Of a stretch of DNA of 64,000 nucleotides, positions 10,501 to 18,576 are shown in pieces (the first letter of the stretch is position 1; every line of letters starts with the position of its first letter). Both the position numbers and the translations under genes were made by a program. Below the pieces are notes generated by a model, which was not told where the DNA came from, ran no database searches, and saw only the letters and a program-made list of their open reading frames with translations. The stretch is taken from assembly GCA_020446425.1 (NCBI GenBank), contig JAGRES010000008.1, positions 186,001 to 250,000 on the forward strand, given 5' to 3'. This stretch comes from Sphingobium sp. (GTDB taxonomy: Bacteria; Pseudomonadota; Alphaproteobacteria; Sphingomonadales; Sphingomonadaceae).

Positions 10501-10891
10501 TATAGGGGATGCTGCCCAACAGCGCGAGTATCGTTACCAGTGCCGCCACGCCTTGGCTGTTGCCGAAACGGCCGCCAATGAATTCGGATATCGAGTTGGC
10601 GCCGTCCGCTTTTACCGCATCGACGAGCCGCTTGAGAAAACGGTGCCCCAGCGCAAACATCAGGATGGGGCCAAGATATATCGGCAGATAGGACCAGCCG
10701 TCGGCCACCGCGCTGCCGACCGCGCCATAATAGGTCCAGCTTGTGCAATAGACAGCGAGCGCCAGCGCATAGGCCGGGGGGCGAATACGCTGCTTGAGCG
10801 CTACATTGCCATCTCCTTCCGCCCAGGAAGCGAAGGCGAACAGAAGTATGGCATAAACAAGCGCAAAGCCGAGTGGCAGCACCTCCAGCAT
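7541..10891 (-). CDS. crbS: CrbS-like hybrid histidine kinase with sodium:solute symporter domain
   Basis: This 1116-residue inner-membrane sensor fuses a complete SLC5-like symporter module (about 1-500, 12-13 helices) to a PAS region (about 620-740, DHGVCVIDRDLNLVAWN), a phosphoacceptor domain (ASHDLLQPLHAARLF, His near 771), an ATPase domain (VQNFLSNAIRYTDSGG, GGGGIGLGLAIVER) and a C-terminal receiver with Asp near 1045 (VVLADFNLGEGMDG). This matches CrbS/MxtR, which controls acetate use. It converges on the response regulator with only 4 bp between stops. SD AGGGG precedes ATG 10891. Whether the symporter part transports or only senses is unknown. Confidence 0.9.
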   Translation of the reverse strand: MLEVLPLGFALVYAILLFAFASWAEGDGNVALKQRIRPPAYALALAVYCTSWTYYGAVGSAVADGWSYLPIYLGPILMFALGHRFLKRLVDAVKADGANSISEFIGGRFGNSQGVAALVTILALLGSIPYIALQLRSLGTTYALVSGVESRSVTTIAAAIWLAAFAMIYGTRRYEAGSRNDSILFAVGVESIVKLAAFMVAGVLAVLLLTGLPQADAAQGIDHLASNFAPSNIGMDFFVITILSMAAIICLPRQFYIGVIEAHSSDDIDRARWPFIAYILVILLVVLPISAAGLAILPGSGAPDFFVLQLPLAHNMDIVALLIFLGGFSAATAMVLVESIALSTMVSNDLVAPFLVASDRFSGEGQLGRILLLIRRAAIMLILSAALLWALGINENERLASIGLVAFAAMAQFAPALILAVLGSNRDALAAKAGLGAGIVLWCYTLAMPQVADQAMLLALKGTLFDPNALLGIDGLSPISHGTFWSLGANLAVFALVTMRRVKPGALPILLRDTGAVPNAISTIGDLKRLVARFVGPEITADAFVGIDENRVIDRVNRSKAERIIASVVGIPSARAFISSALYGSQLNHEEVARILDDTGQSLRFSKGLLAAALENIDHGVCVIDRDLNLVAWNQRYLDLFDYPADMIRIGAPIADLIRYNAERGECGPGEVDAHVEKRLEHMHRAQPHSFKRVRPDGRVVKTVGGPMPSGGYVMSFSDVTAEENAMTGLERARVELEHRVEERTAELRSANHALAMADQEKTRFLAAASHDLLQPLHAARLFSAALARDLPEKQGEILKRLDRSIESADMLLQSLLDISKLDAGGITPNIGPIHLRSMLVELADTMMPLAHEKGLKLKVGPGDALVESDPGLLRSIVQNFLSNAIRYTDSGGIVIGVRKRGSHARIDVIDSGPGIAEDKRAIIFREFERLPNAGGGGIGLGLAIVERTARLLGGRVSVNSRLDKGSRFSFALPISTLRPENAVAAPRIQAASHSAYSVLVVDDNEANCEALREFLHSLGHSVTIATSVEEALSHAQSLDVVLADFNLGEGMDGLMLIEKLRERHPNAHYALVTAARAKDYMSRAGQMGVTVLRKPATPAVLNGWLSGTVLHSAAE

Positions 10892-10983
10892 ACATCCCCT
10901 GACTTCATTGTCTTTATTCGGGTATCATGCGGTCATGCCGCACAGAAGGCAATCTTCTTTGACGGCCTGCCTGTTCGATTACG

Positions 10984-11466
10984 CTACGATTTCTGCAGGA
11001 GGGCGGCCAGAGCCAGTGCCGCTTCGCTCACCTCATGCCATGTGTCGTCAAAACCGCTGTCATCGCCATAATAGGGATCGGCGACGGCCTGCCCTTCCCA
11101 GCCCTCCACGAGATCGAGCAGCAGCATGATATGGGCGCGGCTGCCCTCTGGTGCGCGGGCGCGAATATCGGCAAGATTGTCATGATCGAGCGCGAAAATA
11201 TGCGTGAAGCGATGAAAGTCAGCGTCTTCCAGCTGCCGCGCCTGATAGTGGCTTGTTTCTATCCCATGCTTGCGCGCTACGGATTGCGCGCGCGGATCGG
11301 GCGGGTTGCCGATATGCCAGCGCCCTGTGCCCGCAGAGTCGATTTCGACGTCGAGCCCCGCCAGTTCCGCATGATGACGAAACGCCGCTTCGGCTAGCGG
11401 CGAGCGACAGATATTGCCGAGACATACGAAGAGTATCGCTGCCTCTGTCTGCTCTTTCATGACCAT
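10984..11466 (-). CDS. Low-molecular-weight protein-tyrosine phosphatase
   Basis: The 160-residue phosphatase has the P-loop VCLGNICRSP (CX5R) close to the N-terminus and the general-acid loop DPYY near the C-terminus, both intact. The start at 11466 (MVMKEQ) is chosen because GGAG lies 9 nt upstream; an ORF extension to 11619 would run inside the GMC oxidoreductase gene. It is the last gene of the asnB-GMC-phosphatase unit. Wzb-type phosphatases of this family often control polysaccharide export by dephosphorylating a tyrosine kinase, but no such kinase gene is visible here. Confidence 0.9.
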   Translation of the reverse strand: MVMKEQTEAAILFVCLGNICRSPLAEAAFRHHAELAGLDVEIDSAGTGRWHIGNPPDPRAQSVARKHGIETSHYQARQLEDADFHRFTHIFALDHDNLADIRARAPEGSRAHIMLLLDLVEGWEGQAVADPYYGDDSGFDDTWHEVSEAALALAALLQKS

Positions 11467-11480
11467 GATGCGGGACTCCG

Positions 11481-13079
11481 TCAGTCCAGTTTCTGGTGGA
11501 TATGATCCGCAAGCCTGAGCGCCAGCGCCACAAGTGTAAATGTCGGATTGGCCCAGCCTGCGGTCGCGAATGTGGAGCTGCCCGCAATGTGCAGATTGGC
11601 GATCCCATGCACCTTGCAATCAGCATCAACCACGCCGTTGCGCGGATCGCCGCTCATACGCGTGCCACCCATATGGTGATATCCCGCTATGGGGTGATTG
11701 CCGACAGTCGGGTCAACCGGCCAGTCATTGCCGGGCTCGCCAATCCAATCACTGGACGTCACAGAGCCGCGCTCCAATCGGGACATCTCTTCGTCGAAAA
11801 TACGAGTAAAGACTCGCGCCGTGTGCTTGTCGAGAGGGTCGAGTTGCCAGTTGAGATTGGCCTGCCGCATCCCGAGCGCGTCGCGCGTGCCTGAGAGCAC
11901 GATCCGGCTGTTCCGGTTGGGTGCCTGCTCGCCACGGATGATCATGTAGAGACCGGTCATCCCACGATTGGCCATCGTTTTTTCGACCCGCTCGCGCACA
12001 TTCTTGTGAAACCAGGCGCGCAGCCCGCGATAGATATGGTCGAGCGCGCGTCCCTTGCGATCCGGATTCAGCGAATGCTTGAGGTCATGATAGAGCTTGT
12101 TGCCAAGAGCGACGCCTTTTTCGGGCGGCCGCTGCAACTTGAAGGTAACGATAGAATTAAGCGCGCCTTCCGCTTCCTGCACGCTATCAGCAAGGCGCAG
12201 CACAGGAGCGAGCGGCGGACCGGAGGGCATGAAGCGCTTCTGATAAGCGGCCCACAGGTCGAACGGGCGGTCCGTTTCGACCTTCCCAATGCGCCCTGTT
12301 GGGTGCTCCATGAAGAAGCGGCCAAGCTGGTCGTGCGCATTGCCAATCCCGCCTTGCATCACATCGTCTGAGGCGAGCAGCAGGCGGACATTCTCGATAG
12401 CTCCGCAAGCGAGCACATACTGTTGAGCCTTTATCGTAGCGCTCGCGCCATCGAGCGTCCTGACGTCTAAGCCATCAATCTGAGCGCCATTCTCACTCAA
12501 CCTGAGTTTCACCGCGTTGGCGTGAAGCAAGATGGTGAGGTTCGTCGCGTCGATCAGGTCCTTGGCGCGAGAGGCCGCGAAGCGTTCGGTCGCCTCATCG
12601 AAGCGCCAAAGGTCTGTCGCCAGTTTATCGGGATCGAAACCATGATCCGGAATGCCGCAAAGGCGATAGGCGTCGTCCCAGGCGAACTCGCCGATTTCGA
12701 ATATCTCCTGGGCTTTGCGATACCAGGGCATCACGTCGTCGCGGTCGATTGGCCAGCCCGAATGCGGAACCCAGGCGCGCTTGCGAAAGTCAATCTCGTC
12801 GAGCAGCGCGCAACGCCCACCCCAGATCGACACCGTGCCGCCGAAGAAGCGCAGCCGCGACTCCTCAAGGTCATAATATTCGTGGCCGATATTCTCGCCC
12901 TTGTAGAGCGCCTGTGTGCGTTCTTCGAAATCGAGCCCGCCGCTCTCGGCAAGACACACCTTGTGCCCTGCGCGGGTCAGTTCCCGCGCCATCGACACAC
13001 CGGCTGCGCCGGCCCCGATAATCGCGACGTCAAAATGCTGTGCGGCGGCCTGGGGTTCTTTTGCTAGGTCAGCGAGCAT
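11481..13079 (-). CDS. GMC-family FAD-dependent oxidoreductase
   Basis: The 532-residue flavoenzyme oxidises an alcohol group on an unknown substrate. The N-terminal FAD-binding motif is VAIIGAGAAGVSMA. The substrate/FAD region has FFGGTVSIWGGR, and the C-terminal GMC domain has the conserved active-site His in GYHHMGGTRM and an Asn in AGWANPTF. MLADLAKEP at 13079 is the natural start: it overlaps asnB by 11 bp, whereas the ORF extension to 13352 is not membrane- or domain-like and lies inside asnB. Gene order suggests co-translation with asnB and a shared substrate, perhaps a polysaccharide or peptide-like metabolite. Confidence 0.88.
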   Translation of the reverse strand: MLADLAKEPQAAAQHFDVAIIGAGAAGVSMARELTRAGHKVCLAESGGLDFEERTQALYKGENIGHEYYDLEESRLRFFGGTVSIWGGRCALLDEIDFRKRAWVPHSGWPIDRDDVMPWYRKAQEIFEIGEFAWDDAYRLCGIPDHGFDPDKLATDLWRFDEATERFAASRAKDLIDATNLTILLHANAVKLRLSENGAQIDGLDVRTLDGASATIKAQQYVLACGAIENVRLLLASDDVMQGGIGNAHDQLGRFFMEHPTGRIGKVETDRPFDLWAAYQKRFMPSGPPLAPVLRLADSVQEAEGALNSIVTFKLQRPPEKGVALGNKLYHDLKHSLNPDRKGRALDHIYRGLRAWFHKNVRERVEKTMANRGMTGLYMIIRGEQAPNRNSRIVLSGTRDALGMRQANLNWQLDPLDKHTARVFTRIFDEEMSRLERGSVTSSDWIGEPGNDWPVDPTVGNHPIAGYHHMGGTRMSGDPRNGVVDADCKVHGIANLHIAGSSTFATAGWANPTFTLVALALRLADHIHQKLD

Positions 13080-14970
13080 GAATATTCTGGTCCCACCAGA
13101 TTGAGAACATGGCGATCGCATAGAGGATGCGCCCGTGATTGGCGAGACCCGCGCTATGCTCCTCGAACAATTTATCGACTGCCGGTCTATCGAGATAACC
13201 CGCCTTGGAAGCCCCGCTATAGTTCCAGGCTTCTTGCGCGAAACGACTGAAGCCGCCGCTGAACCATTCGGCAAAGGGCAACTGGAAGCCGAGCTTGCGA
13301 TTGTCGATAGCGCCCTCGAACAGCCACGGCCCGATCGCCTTGCGCAATGCATATTTCCCGACCTTGCCGTGCAGCTTCATCTCGCGCGGCATGGTAAGCG
13401 ACCAATCCACGAATTTGTGACTGAGGAAGGGGACGCGCGCCTCGAGCGAATGCGCCATACTGCCGCGGTCGGTGCGATTGAGCAGCGACGAGGGCATGTG
13501 AACGGTAATGTCTGCGAGCATGAACTGGTCGAGCGCATGCATGTCACGCGCGCCGGGCCAACCGAAATATTCCGCCTCCAGCGCGGCGAAGGGCGCATCA
13601 GGCTCCTGTCTGTCATAAAAGTCCGATTGGTAGAGCGCTTCGCGCACCCAGGGTGTCGAAATCTGCGTACCCTGAAAAAAACGCTGAAAATTGCTTCCGA
13701 GCTGGGCCGACATGCGGAAGCGGCGCGCGTTTTGGCGCAGGTAGTTCAGGCGCTTTGAACTGAATGGAATGCGCTCCAGACCTGCAATCAGCGGCGCGAG
13801 CGCACGCAGATAGGGCGCGCTACGCGCGGCGGCGAGCGCGGTGCGCTGGCGCTTGTAACCGGCGAATATCTCATCCGATCCTTCTCCACACAGAACCACC
13901 TTCACATGTTCGGAGGCGAGCTTCGAGAGATGCCACACAGGCACAGCGGCGGTCGCGGCGCAGGGCTCGTCATGGCTTGCCTGCACTTGGGGCAGCATAA
14001 CGCCCGCATCCTGCGGCTCGAGCGGCAGGATGATATGTTCACACCCCAGATGTTCGGCGATGCGCGCCGCTGCACCGGTCTCGTCGATCGAGGTCCCGGG
14101 GAAGCCCATGGTGAAAGCCTTGATCGGCGCACTGGCATGTTTGGCCATAGCAGCGACGATTGCGCTCGAGTCCACGCCGCCCGAGAGGAATGCGCCCACT
14201 GTAACATCTGCTAGCATGTGACGCTTGACCGTCGCCATCAATTGTTCGCGGGTGGCCTCTATCCACTGGTCTTCGGTCAGATCGTGATGCGGATTGAATT
14301 GCGGAAACCAGAAACGCCTGATATCCGGCGCGCCCTCGGCTCCGATATGGAGCACATGCCCCGGCTCAAGGCTCTGAACCTCATTCCATATCGTACGCGG
14401 CTTGCCGACATGGCCAAACATGAAGAAGTCATGCACGCCGCGCTCGCGAACGCTGAATTCATGCTTGGGAAGTGTCCGGATCGTGCGGATTTCGCTGCCC
14501 CACGAAATTCCGCCATCCTGTAGTGAATAATAGAGCGGCTTGATCCCAAGCGGATCGCGCGCCAGCACCAGCCGCCGTTCCTTCGCGTCCCAAATGGCAA
14601 CCCCATACATGCCTTCAAGCCTGAGCCAGGCATCGTCGCCCCAGCGTACATAGGCGGCGAGCAGAGTTTCGGTGTCGCTATGAGTACGGAACCGCCACCC
14701 CCACGCCTCAAGCTCGGTACGCAACTCGGGGTGGTTGTATATTTCGCCATTGAAGGTGATCGCCCAGCGGCCATCTTCCGAGAATACAGGCTGGTGGCCG
14801 CCTTCAAGGTCGATGATCGACAAACGCCGCATGCCAAAACCGAAATCGCCATCGACATGCACCCCGGAATCATCGGGGCCACGATGGATGATCGTATCGC
14901 ATGCGCGGATAATGTCTGATTTGGTAACTGGTCTACCTTGTCGTCGGTACCAGCCTGCTATGCCACACAT
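13069..14970 (-). CDS. asnB: Glutamine-hydrolysing asparagine synthase-type amidotransferase
   Basis: The protein transfers ammonia from glutamine to a carboxylate activated by ATP. The start is taken at 14970 (MCGIAGW) because the Ntn-type glutaminase needs Cys2 exposed after Met removal; an ATG two codons upstream exists. The glutaminase domain (about 1-190) shows HRGPDDSG and TFNGEIYNH. The synthetase domain follows, with the SGGVDSS pyrophosphate loop and GEGSDEIFAGY. At 633 residues it is of the AsnB type also found in exopolysaccharide and natural-product clusters. It is first in a unit with the GMC oxidoreductase and phosphatase, so a role in modifying a surface or secondary metabolite is as plausible as asparagine supply. 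Confidence 0.88.
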   Translation of the reverse strand: MCGIAGWYRRQGRPVTKSDIIRACDTIIHRGPDDSGVHVDGDFGFGMRRLSIIDLEGGHQPVFSEDGRWAITFNGEIYNHPELRTELEAWGWRFRTHSDTETLLAAYVRWGDDAWLRLEGMYGVAIWDAKERRLVLARDPLGIKPLYYSLQDGGISWGSEIRTIRTLPKHEFSVRERGVHDFFMFGHVGKPRTIWNEVQSLEPGHVLHIGAEGAPDIRRFWFPQFNPHHDLTEDQWIEATREQLMATVKRHMLADVTVGAFLSGGVDSSAIVAAMAKHASAPIKAFTMGFPGTSIDETGAAARIAEHLGCEHIILPLEPQDAGVMLPQVQASHDEPCAATAAVPVWHLSKLASEHVKVVLCGEGSDEIFAGYKRQRTALAAARSAPYLRALAPLIAGLERIPFSSKRLNYLRQNARRFRMSAQLGSNFQRFFQGTQISTPWVREALYQSDFYDRQEPDAPFAALEAEYFGWPGARDMHALDQFMLADITVHMPSSLLNRTDRGSMAHSLEARVPFLSHKFVDWSLTMPREMKLHGKVGKYALRKAIGPWLFEGAIDNRKLGFQLPFAEWFSGGFSRFAQEAWNYSGASKAGYLDRPAVDKLFEEHSAGLANHGRILYAIAMFSIWWDQNIHAR

Positions 14971-15106
14971 GGACATGTGTTCGGAGATAGCCGGTCGAAT
15001 GGCAAGCCTTTTCTGGCCTCAGCGGCCCTCGTCTTCTTATTTGATGGGAGATAAGAATCCATACCCGCTTGTGATGAAGTATCGGGGCATCACGGAAATA
15101 AAAGGC

Positions 15107-15196
15107 TGGCGGAAGAGGTGGGATTCGAACCCACGATAGGCTTGCACCTATGCCGGTTTTCAAGACCGGTGCATTCAACCACTCTGCCACTCTTCC
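15107..15196 (-). tRNA. tRNA-Ser (anticodon TGA), CCA encoded
   Basis: Read on the minus strand, this is a 90-nt class II tRNA. The acceptor arm GGAAGAG pairs with CTCTTCC, and the discriminator G is followed by an encoded CCA. The anticodon stem-loop CCGGTCTTGAAAACCGG gives TGA. A long variable arm (GCATAGGTGCAAGCCTATC) and the T-arm GTGGGTTCGAATCCCAC are present. It lies between the RNase gene and asnB. Confidence 0.97.
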
Positions 15197-15313
15197 AGCA
15201 CATGATATGCACACAGCCGGGTGGTCAGGGCGGCGTGCGGCGGTCTACATATCGAGGCATGTGCGAAAACCCAAGCCTTTCTTTCAGGGGATACGCAAAG
15301 CGCCAGATTGTAA

Positions 15314-16702
15314 TTACAGCTTTGCTTGTTCAAATGTGATGCGCCGTTTCACCGTGTCGACTTTGATAAGGCGTACCTTGATCGCCGCTCCGGGCTCCAG
15401 CCCGTCTACTCCGATACGATCCACCACTGGCGCATCGCATAATTGTATCCGCGCGCCGCGTTCATCGACATCCGTCACCAGAGCATCGAAAACCTCGCCA
15501 GTATGGCCTTGCAACATCAATGCTTCGGCCAGGCCGATTACAGCGCGTTCAATCCGCCCGCCCAGACCATTCGCGCGGTCCATAACAGGTTGCAGGCGCT
15601 GAAACGCTTCGCTGACGTCGAGCGGAACAGGCCGACCGTTGGCGACCGCCAGCGCCGCCTGTATGACATAGCGGTCCGCCAGCCGGCGCAGCGGTGCGGT
15701 CGCATGCACATAGGGCGCCGCAATCGCTGCATGCCATGGCATCAAGCCATCCTCATAGGGGGCATAGGTGGCGCGCTCCCCTGCCCGCCGTATCGCCATC
15801 ATGAAAGCAGCCTGCTTCGGGTCGGACGGATCGAGCGTGCGCTCATATTGAGTAAGGCTTGCCATACAGGGCCATTGCAGTCCGAAGGCGCGCGCCGTCT
15901 GCCGCAGCCGCTCAATCGCCCTGGCGTCTGGCTCCGGCATGATGCGGAAGAAACCCGCATGATGATCAAGCAAGGCTTTGGCGATGGCCAGATTGGTGGC
16001 AAGCGATAGCGAAGCGTTCTGGTCCTCGCTGGCGTAGCGCTGCCGGAACCTCAGCGTATAACCGCCATTGCCGAGCGGTTCCACTTCCTGCTCCGGCGGG
16101 TCGACGCGCGATGCGCCCCGCTTATATTCCGCCAGGCGGATACGCTCCGAGATTTCGGCAAGACCCTCCGGTAAATCCGCATCATCCACAGTGGAATAAG
16201 CCAGCTTGGCGCGGCTGTGGATCAGTGCACGTTCGACGCCTTGTAATATCGCGTCGCCTTCCGGTCTGATACGGCTTGTGAAGATGATGGCAGGGCGCGG
16301 CCCATCGGGCAGCAAACTGGCGGCGGCCTCCCCTATTGCCGCCGGATAAAGCGAAACCTTGCCATCGGGGAGATACTGGCTCGCGCCACGTTTCCAAGCC
16401 TCCTCATCCAGTGGGTCGCCGTCGCGCACGAACCATGCGACATCGGCGATGGCATAGTGCAACAGGAAATCATGGCCGCTACGCTCAATCGCAAAGGCTT
16501 GGTCAAGATCGGTAGATGTCGCGGGATCGAGCGTTACGAAATCGCGCGCTGTGCGATCCACATGCTCGGATGGGACTCTGTCTTTTGCCGCCGCCGCTGC
16601 CGCGAGAGCGTCATCGGGAAAACTGCCGGGAATCTGGAACTGCTGTCTGATCTCTGCCAGGCCCGCACCTAGCGCGTGCCCCGGGTCGCGTAATGTCTTC
16701 AT
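15314..16702 (-). CDS. RNB-domain (RNase II/R family) exoribonuclease
   Basis: This 462-residue protein is a short RNB-type 3'-to-5' exonuclease. The catalytic metal-binding motif is TLDPATSTDLDQAFAI near residue 58, followed by LLHYAIADVAWFV. The later family motif HATAPLRRLADRYV is present, and a C-terminal S1-like strand segment ends at ITFEQAKL. It lacks the N-terminal cold-shock domains of RNase R, as do many alphaproteobacterial homologues. It sits between tRNA-Arg and tRNA-Ser on the same strand, so it may be transcribed together with them. Confidence 0.88.
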   Translation of the reverse strand: MKTLRDPGHALGAGLAEIRQQFQIPGSFPDDALAAAAAAKDRVPSEHVDRTARDFVTLDPATSTDLDQAFAIERSGHDFLLHYAIADVAWFVRDGDPLDEEAWKRGASQYLPDGKVSLYPAAIGEAAASLLPDGPRPAIIFTSRIRPEGDAILQGVERALIHSRAKLAYSTVDDADLPEGLAEISERIRLAEYKRGASRVDPPEQEVEPLGNGGYTLRFRQRYASEDQNASLSLATNLAIAKALLDHHAGFFRIMPEPDARAIERLRQTARAFGLQWPCMASLTQYERTLDPSDPKQAAFMMAIRRAGERATYAPYEDGLMPWHAAIAAPYVHATAPLRRLADRYVIQAALAVANGRPVPLDVSEAFQRLQPVMDRANGLGGRIERAVIGLAEALMLQGHTGEVFDALVTDVDERGARIQLCDAPVVDRIGVDGLEPGAAIKVRLIKVDTVKRRITFEQAKL

Positions 16703-16741
16703 CCCGCTGGTATATCATGGCGCACGCATTGCGAAAGGCCG

Positions 16742-16781
16742 CCATATGATAGGAGCCGCATAAAGCGGCTTTATCATATGG
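16742..16781 (-). repeat. 16-bp-stem inverted repeat starting at the tRNA-Arg CCA end
   Basis: CCATATGATA and AGCCGC on the left pair with GCGGCT and TATCATATGG on the right, around a 5-base loop (ATAAA) and a small bulge. On the minus-strand RNA the hairpin begins with the CCA of tRNA-Arg and lies between the tRNA and the RNase start. There is no T-tract after it, so it is more likely a processing or mRNA-leader structure than a classical terminator. Confidence 0.7.
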
Positions 16782-16855
16782 TGCGCCCGACAGGATTCGA
16801 ACCTGTGGCCCTCAGATTAGGAATCTGATGCTCTATCCTGCTGAGCTACGGGCGC
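16779..16855 (-). tRNA. tRNA-Arg (anticodon CCT), CCA encoded
   Basis: Minus-strand 77-nt tRNA: the acceptor GCGCCCG pairs with CGGGCGC, D-arm AGCTCAGCAGGATAGAGC, anticodon arm TCAGATTCCTAATCTGA with anticodon CCT, and T-arm ACAGGTTCGAATCCTGT. An encoded CCA forms the start of the hairpin at 16742-16781. Confidence 0.97.
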
Positions 16856-16932
16856 GTACCGGGTGAGCGGCAATGATAAGCCCTCTATCCGGCATTTGTT
16901 GCGGGTTCAACTGCTCAGGCGCTTAGCTGCGC

Positions 16933-17424
16933 TCAATTCTGCGCTTCGGGCGGGACTACCGGAAATAGCAGGGGCGCGACTTCGACCCCTTCGTCAATCA
17001 GGTTACGGGCTTCTTCAGGCGCTACTTCGCCATGAATGGCCTTCTTGTCTTCCTCGCCATAGTGCATGGCGCGCGCTTTGTCGGCGAATTTGCGGCCTAC
17101 CCATTCGCTGCTTGAGAGCGCTTCGGCTTGCGCCTTGGCCAGCATGTTCATCATTTCCGCCGCCTTCTGGCTGTCCATGCCGGTCGTCATCGGTACCGTA
17201 TCCGCGCCGCTCCCTTGCGCTATCGTCGCTATAGGTTGCTCGGTGCGCTGATTACCCTTGGCCGGAACCGCAGGCGCCATTACTGCCTTTTCGATGTCAG
17301 TGTCTCCGCACATCGGGCATGAAAGAAGACCACGCTCCTTTTGCTGGGCATAGTCGTCGCTGGATGCGAACCATCCTTCGAATACATGGCCTGCGTGTGC
17401 GCATTTCAAATCGAATATGATCAC
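16933..17424 (-). CDS. DUF1178 family protein
   Basis: This is a 163-residue cytoplasmic protein of unknown function. The N-terminus is typical of the family: MIIFDLKCAHAGHVFEGWF followed by a zinc-ribbon-like CPMCGD pair near residues 36-39, and a C-terminal half rich in Glu/Ala ending in PVVPPEAQN. It starts with GTG at 17424, sharing the four bases GTGA with the nitrilase stop, so translation is coupled. It ends the grxC-nitrilase-DUF1178 unit, a common alphaproteobacterial arrangement. Confidence 0.85.
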   Translation of the reverse strand: MIIFDLKCAHAGHVFEGWFASSDDYAQQKERGLLSCPMCGDTDIEKAVMAPAVPAKGNQRTEQPIATIAQGSGADTVPMTTGMDSQKAAEMMNMLAKAQAEALSSSEWVGRKFADKARAMHYGEEDKKAIHGEVAPEEARNLIDEGVEVAPLLFPVVPPEAQN

Positions 17425-18248
17425 GTGCGTTCAATCTCTGGCAATGGGCGCCTGTGGCGCAACACAGGTATGCGCGCCCTTACAGCGTCGACCTGCGTAA
17501 AATCAATATCGGCAAATCCAAGCGCTTCTTTACTGCCCATGTCGAGCAAGACCGTGCCCCAGGGGTCGATCACCATGCTGTGGCCGTATGTTTCGCGGCC
17601 GTCTTCGTGCGTTCCGGTCTGCGCGGGAGCGATAACGAAGCACGCATTCTCAATCGCTCTGGCCCGCAGCAAAATCTCCCAATGATCGCGCCCGGTCGGA
17701 ACCGTGAAAGCCGCCGGTATGAGCAGCATATGTGCCCCTGCATCGCTCAGGCGGCGATACAGCTCGGCAAAGCGCAGATCATAACAGACGGACAGTCCCA
17801 CACGCCCCCATGGCGTATCGGTGATAGCCAGCCGGTCACCCGGTCCGTAAACGGCAGATTCACGCCAGCTTATGCCGTCCGGCAAATCCACATCGAACAG
17901 GTGGATCTTGTCATAGCGCGCCTGCACCTCGCCTTGCGGATTGATGATGAAGCTGCGGTTGGTCCAGCGGTCGTCTGCACGTTCGCTCTTCAGGCCCAGC
18001 GAACCTATATGCACCCACATGCCAGTACGCTTGGCCGCATCCTTCACGGCAGCGAGAGCCACGTCATCGGCTTCATTTCTCAATGCTTGCGCCGCGCGCT
18101 TCCGGTTGCGGTCCAGGCACCCGACCATTTCTGGAGTGAACAGCATATCCGCACCGCCCGCTTTGGCTCGCTCGATGGCATCGACAAGCATCCGTGCATT
18201 CTCTGTCGGATCAATGCCGCTGGTGGATTGCAGGATCGCCGCACGCAT
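17421..18248 (-). CDS. Carbon-nitrogen hydrolase (nitrilase superfamily, Nit1/NitB-like amidase)
   Basis: This 275-residue cytoplasmic amidase has the full nitrilase triad: Glu40 (FTPEMVG), Lys114 (RYDKIHLFDVDLP) and Cys155 (GLSVCYDLRF). The HLFDVD and DLRFAELYR patterns are those of Nit1/YbeM enzymes, which hydrolyse deaminated glutathione. That fits its position 17 bp downstream of a glutaredoxin gene. The specific substrate is inferred from family and neighbour. Confidence 0.88.
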   Translation of the reverse strand: MRAAILQSTSGIDPTENARMLVDAIERAKAGGADMLFTPEMVGCLDRNRKRAAQALRNEADDVALAAVKDAAKRTGMWVHIGSLGLKSERADDRWTNRSFIINPQGEVQARYDKIHLFDVDLPDGISWRESAVYGPGDRLAITDTPWGRVGLSVCYDLRFAELYRRLSDAGAHMLLIPAAFTVPTGRDHWEILLRARAIENACFVIAPAQTGTHEDGRETYGHSMVIDPWGTVLLDMGSKEALGFADIDFTQVDAVRARIPVLRHRRPLPEIERT

Positions 18249-18265
18249 GGGTTGGATGGCTCCGC

Positions 18266-18523
18266 TCAGCGCCCTAGCAGGGCGTTGAGCTTGCCTTGCG
18301 CTTCCAGCACGGCAAGATCATCGGATCCGCCGACATGCTGTCCGTCGATAAAGATTTGTGGGACCGTTATGCCCCCATTGGCGCGCTCCAGCATTTCCAG
18401 ACGCTTGGGTCCGCCCATCGTGATGTCATATTCCTCAAATTCCACGCCCTTGCTGTTGAGCAACGCTTTGGCCCTCGAGCAATAGCCGCAGAATGCCTTG
18501 GTGTAGATTTCGACATGGGTCAT
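18266..18523 (-). CDS. grxC: Glutaredoxin 3
   Basis: This is an 85-residue glutathione-dependent thiol-disulfide oxidoreductase. The dithiol active site CGYC is at residues 12-15. The cis-Pro motif TVPQIFIDGQHVGGSDDL, which forms the glutathione site, is present. The size and compact fold match GrxC. It heads the operon with the nitrilase and DUF1178 genes. Confidence 0.95.
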   Translation of the reverse strand: MTHVEIYTKAFCGYCSRAKALLNSKGVEFEEYDITMGGPKRLEMLERANGGITVPQIFIDGQHVGGSDDLAVLEAQGKLNALLGR

Positions 18524-18576
18524 AGATGCATATTCTCCTCAGTTCCCATAGATTGGGATTGAGGGACCGAAGTCAA

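Noticed and set aside
13080-13352. N-terminal extension of the GMC oxidoreductase ORF
   Set aside because: It lies inside asnB on the same strand and is Ser/Arg-rich without domain content; the FAD-binding motif begins near 13079.
15107-16855. Genomic island inserted at tRNA-Ser or tRNA-Arg
   Set aside because: No integrase, no repeated tRNA 3' end and no change in gene type; xerD at 23.8-24.7 kb is the chromosomal housekeeping gene.
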